A DNA stretch of 11,751 nt. Source: DATKZH01 sp964475955. Its GTDB lineage: Bacteria > Planctomycetota > Planctomycetia > Pirellulales > Thermoguttaceae. This document shows, one piece after another, positions 1 through 6,117 of the stretch. The position numbers were made by a program, and so were the translations under genes. A model generated the notes under the pieces. That model saw only the letters and a program-made list of their open reading frames with translations, was not told the DNA's origin and did not search any database. Location: positions 1 through 11,751 of the forward strand of contig CAYYZY010000232.1 of NCBI GenBank assembly GCA_964475955.1, read 5' to 3'. Position 1 is the first letter of the stretch; each line of letters opens with the position of its first letter.

Positions 1-158
1 CCTACGAGTCAACGCATATCGCGCCATCGCGCGCATTTTCGTGCAATCGCCCTGGGCCGGGATGGAGTCCCTCCGAATTGACATCGCACGTTGGGGGCCA
101 CGAGCTTCCCTGGGAGTGTCGGGGGCACGGTTGCACAAGCCGACCGAGGCATGAAGGC

Positions 159-1385
159 ATGAATAACATCGTCTACGCCGACAACAACGCCACCACGCGG
201 GTCGCCCCGGAGGTCTACGAGGCGATGATCCCCTTCTTCACCGGGGAATACTTCAATCCCAGCTCAATGTACGATCCGGCCCGGCACACGGCCGAAGCGC
301 TCGCCGACGCCCGAAAACGGATCGCCGGCCGGCTGGGAGCCTCCAATGCCGAGGAGGTCGTCTTCACCGGCTGCGCCACGGAGAGCAACAACACGGCCGT
401 CCTCGGCGTGGCCAAGGCCCGTCCCGAGCGCCGGCACGTGATCACCACCTCGGTGGAGCATCCGGCCGTGTTCGAGGTTTGCCGGGAGCTCGAGCGCGAC
501 GGATACGACGTGACCTTCCTGCCCGTCGACGGCGACGGTATGCTCGACGTCGGCACGTTCATTCGGGCGCTGCGGCCCGACACGCTCCTGGTCTCCGTTA
601 TGCACGCCAACAACGAGACGGGTGTGATCTTCCCCATCGAGCAGCTCTCGCGGCTGACGAAGGAGACCGACCCGGCGATCGTCTTCCACACCGACGCCAC
701 GCAGACGGTCGGCAAGCTGCCCATCGACCTCGGAGGCGACTTGCGGCACGTCGACCTCCTCTCCCTCTCCGGCCACAAGCTGCACGCGCCCAAGGGGATC
801 GGCGTTCTCTACGTGCGGCGCGGCACGCCGTTGCGGCCGTTCATGATCGGAGGGCACCAGGAGGGAGGCCGCCGCGGCGGCACCGAGAACGTGCCCTACA
901 TCGCCGGTCTGGCCGCCGCACTCGACCTGGTGGACGGGAACCGCGAGGCCGACGAAGCCCGAATCGCCGCGCTCCGCGACCGCCTCGAACGGTCCATCGA
1001 AGAGCGAATCCCGTACGTCCGGGTCAACGGCAAGAACGCCCCAAGGCTTTCCAACACGCTCAACGTGTCGTGCCACGCCATCGAGGGCGAGGGGATTCTC
1101 TACCAGCTCATTCCGGAAGGGATCTGCGCTTCCAGCGGCTCGGCGTGCACGTCGGGCTCGCTGGAGCCGTCGCACGTGCTTCGCGCCATGGACGTCCCGA
1201 CCATGGCCGTGCAGGGCTCCGTGCGTTTCAGCTTCAGCCGCTACAACACGGAGGACGACGTCGACCGGATCATCGGCGTCTTCCCCAAGATCGTGGCCAA
1301 TCTCCGTAGGTTTTCCCCCTATTGGGACAGCCAGAAAGACGAGCCCCGGCCCGAGGCCCACGCGACGGCCGAGCGTCCCGTCTGA
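159..1385 (+). CDS. nifS: Cysteine desulfurase, NifS type (PLP-dependent)
   Basis: A 408-residue class V aminotransferase-fold enzyme that takes sulfur from L-cysteine as an enzyme persulfide, releasing alanine, for Fe-S cluster assembly in the cytosol. Visible landmarks are the N-terminal DNNATT motif (8-13), the PLP-stacking His in VEHPAV (H101), HTDATQ (D179, Q182), the PLP lysine in SGHKLHAPKG (K207), GGHQEGGRRGGTEN (231-244), and the persulfide cysteine in SSGSACTSGSLEPSHV (C330). The long extended Cys-loop and the FSPYW near the end closely resemble Azotobacter vinelandii NifS as I remember it, more than IscS or SufS. Start: ATG 159 begins at the family's usual N-terminus. A GAGG lies 9 nt upstream. 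Longer readings to about 78 add a low-complexity stretch with no homology. The last 17 residues or so (KDEPRPEAHATAERPV) are a polar tail. No nifU, iscU or other nif gene is in view, so a general Fe-S or tRNA-thiolation role is as likely as nitrogen fixation. Confidence 0.95.
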   Translation: MNNIVYADNNATTRVAPEVYEAMIPFFTGEYFNPSSMYDPARHTAEALADARKRIAGRLGASNAEEVVFTGCATESNNTAVLGVAKARPERRHVITTSVEHPAVFEVCRELERDGYDVTFLPVDGDGMLDVGTFIRALRPDTLLVSVMHANNETGVIFPIEQLSRLTKETDPAIVFHTDATQTVGKLPIDLGGDLRHVDLLSLSGHKLHAPKGIGVLYVRRGTPLRPFMIGGHQEGGRRGGTENVPYIAGLAAALDLVDGNREADEARIAALRDRLERSIEERIPYVRVNGKNAPRLSNTLNVSCHAIEGEGILYQLIPEGICASSGSACTSGSLEPSHVLRAMDVPTMAVQGSVRFSFSRYNTEDDVDRIIGVFPKIVANLRRFSPYWDSQKDEPRPEAHATAERPV

Positions 1386-1401
1386 GCTGCCGCGCGCAGC
1401 T
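1385..1401 (+). terminator. Weak hairpin at the nifS stop codon
   Basis: AGCTGC (1385-1390) and GCAGCT (1396-1401) form a 6-bp stem with a CGCGC loop. It overlaps the last base of the TGA stop and is followed by TTGATTTCCC. The T-tract is poor, so this is only a possible intrinsic terminator for nifS. Confidence 0.3.
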
Positions 1402-1498
1402 TGATTTCCCGGTAGGGGGGGCTACGATGGACCGCGTCGATCGCCGGGTTGCGGTACGTCCCGGCGAACTCCAGGCCACGCCATAGCGGAGAATCGCC

Positions 1499-1844
1499 AT
1501 GATCGGTCGAGCGCGCGTGACGTCCGCCCTGGCCGCGGCACACGATCAAGGACTCGGGCGACAAGCAGCACCACGACCAGATCTTCGGCGACTTCGACGG
1601 CGACGGCCACGAGGACCTCTACGCCGCCGAGATGTTCGACCCCGGCCCCCGCGACGCGTGCCGGCAGATGGTCCTCTACGGGGACGGGCGCGGCGGCTTC
1701 GTCACCCAGGTCGTCTCCACGGGCATCGGCACCCACGAAGGCAAGCTCGGCGACCTCGACGGCGACGGCGACGTGGACATTCTCCAGAAGGACTTCCAGC
1801 ACCACCAGCGCGTCGACGTGTGGCTGAATGAGTCAGAGCCGTAG
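1499..1844 (+). pseudogene. VCBS/FG-GAP repeat protein, internally deleted and frameshifted remnant
   Basis: From about 1539 to the TAG at 1842-1844 one frame reads as the C-terminal end of a VCBS/FG-GAP beta-propeller protein. It has two calcium-binding loops, DFDGDGHED and DLDGDGDVD, and an SGDKQHHDQ segment ahead of them, and it ends VWLNESEP. That frame has a TGA at about 1517 and no suitable start. A good start exists at ATG 1499 (GGAG 8 nt upstream) and reads MIGRARVTSALAAA, like the opening of a signal peptide. It is in a different frame, and beyond about 1540 its translation turns Arg-rich, as expected of an out-of-frame reading. The simplest explanation is an internal deletion that fused the start to the C-terminal about 100 residues and shifted the frame. 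Full-length secreted VCBS proteins of this type are several hundred residues long. A sequencing indel alone would not explain the missing middle. A short expressed product from ATG 1632 (70 aa) cannot be excluded. Confidence 0.7.
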
Positions 1845-1994
1845 GGAGGCGGCGGCTCACTCGTAGAATGTGGTAGAGTGGCCATTCGACGCGCGCCCAG
1901 TGGAACGAGGCGCCATGGCGACGTGAAGCCGCTCCCGCGCGCCAGAACCGGTGATCGCTCTTGCAGCAGACGTAAGGTTGGGTGGCCGAGCGCG

Positions 1995-2699
1995 TCAGGT
2001 CAAGAATTCTGCGAGCTTGCCGGCAACCGACGTGGCCCTGTCCGTCAAACCCGCGAGAGTCGCCATTCGCTGGATGTTCTTCCACACTGACGAGATGACG
2101 GAATTAGCGGGGTTGCGCTTCGCCAGTTGGCTCTGGATGCTGTCGAGGTCGGCAACCAGGTCCACCTTCATCTGATCATCCATGCGTTCCGACGACCGAA
2201 CCTCGTCTTTGAAGTCGGCGAGCGCTTGGGCAGCGTCGGCGAATCGTGCGTTGACTTGATTTCCGTCACCCACGGTGATGATGTTCTGCCCAGTCGCCTC
2301 GATCCTTATCCCTGAGAACTTGTCCATCGTGAATTCTCCCGGCCCTTCGATCTTGTCGATCCCAGCAGCCGTGATGATGTAGTACGATGTCGTCGACGGT
2401 ATGAGGCCACCACTTGGAGTAGAAACGGTCTTGACGACCGCCTGTTCCTCCACCCATCCCTGGCTCATCAGGTAGGTGAGGTTGCTCCGCACTTCGCTCT
2501 GGGTGAGCGAGTGTGACTCTTTCAGGTCTCGTCTCATCACGCTGATCTTGACCGCTGCGCCGGTCTTGTCACTGCGCGCGCTCCGGGCGTTTCGATTGCG
2601 CTCGTACAGGTAGTTCAGAATGATGAGCCTGATTTCGTCGTTCCGGTACATCTTCCTCGGCGCCTTCTTGCGCCAAGTGGGCTTCGCTGACGTACTCAT
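1995..2699 (-). CDS. Winged-helix protein with GDGN beta motif and C-terminal helical module
   Basis: 234 residues. The N-terminus is basic (WRKKAPRK). Residues about 20-120 look like a winged-helix domain: helix EIRLIILNYLYER, then LTQSEVRSNLTYLMSQGWVEE as the recognition-helix region, then a wing ending YYIITAAGIDKIEG. Residues 128-153 form a beta-rich linker, FSGIRIEATGQNIITVGDGNQVNARF in outline, with the signature VGDGNQVN (143-150). Residues 155-234 are a charged, then hydrophobic helical region (FKDEVRSSERMDDQMKVDLVADLDSIQSQLAK, then a helix to EFLT). I recall the combination of a GxGNxV strand and such a helical module from proteins of bacterial conflict systems, but cannot name the family. 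Start: the ATG at 2699-2697 overlaps the TGA (2698-2696) of the upstream ATPase gene as ATGA, with AGGA a few nt before it, so translation is probably coupled. The longer in-frame reading to 2885 would overlap the ATPase gene by 190 nt. Likely roles are autoregulator, or an assembly/signalling partner of the ATPase; both are inference. Confidence 0.8.
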   Translation of the reverse strand: MSTSAKPTWRKKAPRKMYRNDEIRLIILNYLYERNRNARSARSDKTGAAVKISVMRRDLKESHSLTQSEVRSNLTYLMSQGWVEEQAVVKTVSTPSGGLIPSTTSYYIITAAGIDKIEGPGEFTMDKFSGIRIEATGQNIITVGDGNQVNARFADAAQALADFKDEVRSSERMDDQMKVDLVADLDSIQSQLAKRNPANSVISSVWKNIQRMATLAGLTDRATSVAGKLAEFLT

Positions 2700-4777
2700 A
2701 ATTCCTGTTCCACCTTTCCCGGGCCATCTTCCGCTTGGGTGCCGACCGCGCCAGAACTTGCTCCGTGTTTCCGACCACGAGATTTGCGACCCCTCCAGCG
2801 CCTGCGAGTCAACAAGAGCCGGTGGCCAGGTCGTGTTGCGCGCCGCCAGAAGACGGATTCCTCCACACGCGGGGGATAGGGCCACAGGTCGTTCTTGCGT
2901 ATCAGCTTCTCGATGATGTCAAGCCGACTGCCGTACCGTTTGGTGTCAGATCGTGTCATCCGCTCACGGAACAACAGCAACTCCGTAAAACTCCACCACG
3001 GGTGATCCCCCTTGTTGAGCACATCACGCTCTTGTCTTTTGGCATTGCCTTCCAGGTATTCGCTCAGAAAGGACAGGCCGTGGCGCTCCCCTCGTTTGGA
3101 CTCCTTGTTTCTCGAATCATCCAGCATTTCTCGCGCGTTCGCGAATTCCTCAGCACAGACAAAGAACTCTGCCCAATTCAGCATTGCGCTTTCGTCAGGA
3201 GGATTGTCCTTTGACTCAAGGGAGGTTTGCGCCACCTCCTTTGCTGCGTCCACATTGTCCCGCAAGAGGCGGCGATGTGCGGTCACAAGTTGTACGTATT
3301 GCCAGTCAAGCCGAAATCTGTGGTTGTTCTCTGAACAACGCTGGAATGCCCGTTCCGCTTTCTTCTCATCTCCAAGGAAGGTCCAGAGATAGACCGCAAG
3401 CGGGGATTGCGTTTGTGAGTCCTCCTCTTCGAGAAGATCAAGTGCCTTCACGAAGTAGTCCCGCCCCCTCCGGACATACAGGTCTGCAAGATCCAACTTG
3501 ATCTGAGCATTCTTCGGCGACAGCTCGCGGCTCATTTCCATCTCGCGGGTCGCACGTTCGAGATCTCCGATCGCCGATGCGACTTCCGCCATCTTCCTGT
3601 GAAAACCGAGCCGTTTAGGCTCGAGCTGAATTGCCTTCTGCAAGTAGCTCATCGCTTCCTTCAGGCTCTCGTCCTCCGGGGAGCTGGCTTGTTCAGCCTG
3701 TTTGCTCGCCATCCATTCCAGCGCGAATACGTTGTCATCGCATTCCTCCAGTAGCCCTTGAGCGAGTTGGTCGGCGCACGTCTTTCCCTCCCGTGTCGCA
3801 CCACACACAACGCGCAGTTCGGTCCACGCTCCGGGGAGCTTGGGGCGCCGCCGCAGCAGTGGGTCGATTATCCTTTGCGCGGATGCGTAGTCCGTCTCCA
3901 GTACGGCGCGGTGAAGGGCATCCGCCGCAGTGCGCGTGTCGCGATTGTTTCTGAGTCTTATCGACTCGCAGAGGCCCTCGTAGTCGCGCACGATTGCCGG
4001 AACGGGCCACATGGATTCCCTCACGCTGTGGCGACAAAACAGCTTCTCGTCCGAAACCAGATCCGCGTCAAATCGGATGTAGCGAAGGTCCCTTACGTTG
4101 AAAATTGCGGTGGCTCGGTCGCGCCTTGCTGCAAGCGCCTGAGAAGACTGCGGCAATACTACTGACGACACGGGGAAGATGCCGACATTCGCTTTGTTCC
4201 GAGCTTGAAGCTGATCGTGTATCGCGGGAACGAGGTGTTCGATGCCGTCGAGGTTCTGGTCGGTTAAACGGAAGATGAACAACACAAGGTCCGGAAGAAC
4301 CTGAGTGCAAATTCCTGCTGCGTCGTTGAGCCCGGTTCTACTGTCAACGAGTACGTAGTCGTACTCCTGGGGCGATTCTCGCATCCATGATGTGAGTCGT
4401 TCAAAAAGCTCGCCCTTCTCGTGGGGGTCGTCCCCGAAGAAGCTCGGCCAGTCTATCCTCTCCAGCTTGCTGCAATACGATTCGTTGACCTTTCCCGCGG
4501 GCAGCACGTCGACTCCAGGCAATGCCGAACGATACACGTAGTCAGCGGGGTCGGGGATACGCCCGTTACCCGCGAATTCGAAAGCCAAATCCACGAACCC
4601 ACGGCGAAACGGCTCAGTGGACGGGAATATCCTATGCAGGCCGGGAGCCTCCAGGTCAAAATCCCACAGCAGCACGCGTTGCGGGTGCTCGGAATCCTCT
4701 GCCAGAAGACACGCAACGTTCGCTAGTGCCATGGACCGTCCGACGCCGCCCTTGTATGAGTAGAACGTGACAAACAT
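2696..4777 (-). CDS. ParA/MinD-like KGGVGRS ATPase with TPR-rich C-terminal half
   Basis: 693 residues from ATG 4777. The N-terminal domain (1 to about 280) is a SIMIBI-class P-loop ATPase. It has the deviant Walker A KGGVGRS (9-15) directly after FYSY, a DFDLEAPG motif (39-46), YDYVLVDSRTGLND (139-152), and RLTDQNLDGI (170-179). This subtype is known from proteins of signalling and conflict operons rather than chromosome partitioning. Residues about 290-600 are alpha-helical with TPR-like units (for example AMSYLQKAIQLEPKRLGFHR, then DLERATREMEMSRELSPKNA). They probably bind partners. The last 50 or so residues are Arg-rich and of unusual composition. Start: M14 of the longer reading from GTG 4816 is chosen because the family normally starts just before TFYSYKGG and a GAGG lies 11 nt upstream. 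The GTG has no ribosome-binding site. The gene follows the antitoxin gene by 45 nt and overlaps the next gene by ATGA. No TIR, nuclease or membrane segment is visible in the protein. Confidence 0.88.
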   Translation of the reverse strand: MFVTFYSYKGGVGRSMALANVACLLAEDSEHPQRVLLWDFDLEAPGLHRIFPSTEPFRRGFVDLAFEFAGNGRIPDPADYVYRSALPGVDVLPAGKVNESYCSKLERIDWPSFFGDDPHEKGELFERLTSWMRESPQEYDYVLVDSRTGLNDAAGICTQVLPDLVLFIFRLTDQNLDGIEHLVPAIHDQLQARNKANVGIFPVSSVVLPQSSQALAARRDRATAIFNVRDLRYIRFDADLVSDEKLFCRHSVRESMWPVPAIVRDYEGLCESIRLRNNRDTRTAADALHRAVLETDYASAQRIIDPLLRRRPKLPGAWTELRVVCGATREGKTCADQLAQGLLEECDDNVFALEWMASKQAEQASSPEDESLKEAMSYLQKAIQLEPKRLGFHRKMAEVASAIGDLERATREMEMSRELSPKNAQIKLDLADLYVRRGRDYFVKALDLLEEEDSQTQSPLAVYLWTFLGDEKKAERAFQRCSENNHRFRLDWQYVQLVTAHRRLLRDNVDAAKEVAQTSLESKDNPPDESAMLNWAEFFVCAEEFANAREMLDDSRNKESKRGERHGLSFLSEYLEGNAKRQERDVLNKGDHPWWSFTELLLFRERMTRSDTKRYGSRLDIIEKLIRKNDLWPYPPRVEESVFWRRATRPGHRLLLTRRRWRGRKSRGRKHGASSGAVGTQAEDGPGKVEQEL

Positions 4778-4822
4778 GGCTACTGTCGCCTCGTCCGTAG
4801 TTGATGTTGCGAACACCCGCTA

Positions 4823-5392
4823 TTACGCGGCTGGGTCTAACGCCGCAAAACCCGGAGCTCCCGCGGGACGCGGCGCGGATAGACGGGATCTACTGGATGA
4901 TCGGGCGTCTCGTTCAAGTGGTTCCTCGTCGAATGACGTGAGTTGACCTCGCTTCTTAGCGAATGACACAAGGGCCGCATACACGTTGGAGATGGTCCCA
5001 CGCAGCTCCTCCATCAGTAGCAGCACGAGGAGTGCGGGAGGCCCAAATTTCATTGCGGAGTCTACTGCGCGCTCCCATGCGTGGACCGTTTGCCTTGTCA
5101 CTCCGAGGAGAGCCGCGAAGTCGGTCACTGACAGTCCTCGCGATTCCCTGACTCGCTTCACGTGCGCACCAGTCGGAATCTGGCCGGAGGACTTGAGGGT
5201 TTCTTCCTTGATCGTGCGCCACCGCTCCAATTCGCTCGCACTATATGTTTCCTCGCCGCACTCCGGACACCTGGAAATCCGTGCGTCTTTGATCGAAATC
5301 CTCACGCCTTCGAACAACCGCTCGAGCTTCGGTTCGACGATCAGCTGCAACGTGGCCTTGTTGCAGGCGGGGCATTTGATGCGCGCCATCAT
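4823..5392 (-). CDS. YgiT/MqsA-type zinc-finger and HTH antitoxin
   Basis: 189 residues. The N-terminal zinc finger has CPAC (C7, C10) and CPEC (C42, C45), as in the YgiT-type domain of MqsA. Residues 77-110 are an XRE-like helix-turn-helix (VKRVRESRGLSVTDFAALLGV followed by TRQTVHAWERA). A hydrophobic helix (LLVLLLMEEL) and a Ser/Arg/Ala/Pro-rich tail (about 160-189) extend it beyond the roughly 131 residues of Escherichia coli MqsA. In this family the zinc domain usually binds the toxin and the HTH represses the operon. Start: ATG 5392 has AAGGA 4-5 nt upstream; ATG 5389 is an equally possible neighbour. The gene begins 12 nt after the DUF4258 stop, in toxin-first order as in mqsRA. The tail shows no recognised domain. 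Function as an antitoxin is inferred from domain pairing, not shown by sequence alone. Confidence 0.88.
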   Translation of the reverse strand: MMARIKCPACNKATLQLIVEPKLERLFEGVRISIKDARISRCPECGEETYSASELERWRTIKEETLKSSGQIPTGAHVKRVRESRGLSVTDFAALLGVTRQTVHAWERAVDSAMKFGPPALLVLLLMEELRGTISNVYAALVSFAKKRGQLTSFDEEPLERDARSSSRSRLSAPRPAGAPGFAALDPAA

Positions 5393-5404
5393 TTGATCCT
5401 TGCG

Positions 5405-5731
5405 CTAGAAGACTGTGATGACCAGATACAAACGGCCCTGTTCGTCAGCAACCAGTTTGCCCACGCTCTCGATGCCGTCCCCGTGGCAGTCCCGGCCCAT
5501 AATCGTGTACTTTTTACCGTCAACGGCCTCGTCAAGTTCGTCCTTCTGTGCCTTCCGAATCGAGCCCGTGAGAAGCGACATTACTACATCCTCAAGGGTC
5601 CAGTAGTTGGTCGCGATCTTCTCGAATGCGTGGCCCGTCAGCTCGTACCGCCGTTCGTGAACGAGGCGTCGGATCTCCGACTCCTTGCGACGCCAGGCCG
5701 ACTGTCGCCTTGCATTACGGTCCTGAGCCAA
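5405..5731 (-). CDS. DUF4258-like small protein, probable toxin of the pair
   Basis: About 108 residues. The sequence has the DUF4258 pattern: a basic N-terminus, LTGHAFEKIATNYWTLEDVV (31-50) with a conserved-type His (H34), then LLTGSIRKAQ, KYTIMGRDCHGDGIESVGKL, and a final strand RLYLVITVF. I recall DUF4258 proteins being encoded beside YgiT-type zinc-finger antitoxins, and they are thought to be small ribonuclease-like toxins. The neighbour here is exactly such a protein, 12 nt downstream. Start: no ATG or GTG is available in frame before residue 50 (M51), so the TTG at 5731 is taken. Its ribosome-binding site is weak, and an upstream non-ATG start is possible because the frame stays open to about 5790. 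A weak start would fit low toxin dosage. Toxicity and target are inference. Confidence 0.78.
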   Translation of the reverse strand: MAQDRNARRQSAWRRKESEIRRLVHERRYELTGHAFEKIATNYWTLEDVVMSLLTGSIRKAQKDELDEAVDGKKYTIMGRDCHGDGIESVGKLVADEQGRLYLVITVF

Positions 5732-5753
5732 ATTGGAACCCGCTTCTACATGA

Positions 5754-5781
5754 ATGCTACTCCAAACCGGCCAATCGTCAA
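5754..5781 (-). promoter_or_regulatory. Candidate promoter P2 of the four-gene block
   Basis: Read on the minus strand: TTGACG (5781-5776), 16-bp spacer, TAGCAT (5759-5754). That is 5/6 and 4/6 matches to sigma-70 boxes. Transcription would begin near 5747, about 16 nt before the TTG start. It is the nearer of two candidates. Confidence 0.35.
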
Positions 5782-5785
5782 CTGA

Positions 5786-5818
5786 GATTACACATAATCC
5801 CGTCGTATGTCAATACGA
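5786..5818. promoter_or_regulatory. Two perfect dyads, candidate operator for the antitoxin
   Basis: On + the first dyad is GATTA-CACA-TAATC (5786-5799), covering the P1 -10 box. The second is TCGTA-TGTCAA-TACGA (5803-5818). Its 6-nt centre is exactly the complement of the P1 -35 box. Both have 5-bp arms without mismatch. A dimeric HTH antitoxin bound here would block RNA polymerase. MqsA also binds a short interrupted palindrome at its own promoter, although with a different sequence. Confidence 0.45.
5787..5813 (-). promoter_or_regulatory. Candidate promoter P1 of the four-gene block
   Basis: Read on the minus strand: a perfect TTGACA (5813-5808), 15-bp spacer, TGTAAT (5792-5787, 5/6). The spacing is shorter than the usual 17. 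Both boxes coincide with short dyads, which supports a regulated promoter here. Confidence 0.4.
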
Positions 5819-6032
5819 ATTACTTGCGGTGTTCGCAAGCCACTTTGGCTCCGCCTTTTCGGGTGGTCTTGTCCAGCCTCGAGGAGGGGTTATACGCGCA
5901 GCCTGGGGGCGCGAGAATGGATCGGAATTGCGTGCGAGGGACCAGACTCAAGGCAGCAGCGAGAACCGGCGCGGCTTTGCGCTGGGCGGCGATTCGATTC
6001 GGGCCCCACAAGACAGAGCGAACCGGGTTTCG

Positions 6033-6083
6033 TCGTGGGGCACGTTTCCAACGTGCCTGGCACGACGGAGTCGTGCCCCACGA
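6033..6083. repeat. 51-bp cloverleaf-like palindromic repeat unit
   Basis: Outer 12-bp arms are perfect: TCGTGGGGCACG (6033-6044) and CGTGCCCCACGA (6072-6083). Two inner hairpins share bases with the outer arms: GGCACGTT-TCC-AACGTGCC (6039-6046/6050-6057) and GGCACGAC-GGA-GTCGTGCC (6059-6066/6070-6077). All arms are perfect. I recall this GTGGGGCACG...CGTGCCCCAC type of unit as common between planctomycete genes. It begins about 35 nt past the STAS stop in that gene's reading direction, so it could also act as a 3' structure for its transcript. Confidence 0.75.
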
Positions 6084-6117
6084 TGCTCTCCGGTCTCGGC
6101 GGCTGCCGGGGCAGCGC

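Noticed and set aside
78..83. TTGACA upstream of nifS as a -35 box.
   Set aside because: No acceptable -10 box at 15-19 bp spacing.
264..1361. 365-codon minus-strand open frame over nifS.
   Set aside because: Shadow of nifS, whose + strand reading has complete catalytic motifs.
1977..1993. GGTTGGGTGGCCGAGCG resembles the 5' part of a tRNA-Ser/Leu gene at the edge of the four-gene block.
   Set aside because: No anticodon arm, variable arm or T-arm follows, and it overlaps the end of the winged-helix gene region. Likely chance, although it would be attractive as an integration site.
5991..6010. TTCGATTC looks like a tRNA T-loop, and the reverse strand encodes a peptide (GPESNRRP) resembling spurious ORFs over tRNAs.
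   Set aside because: The flanking five bases on each side do not pair and no acceptor or anticodon stem could be built.
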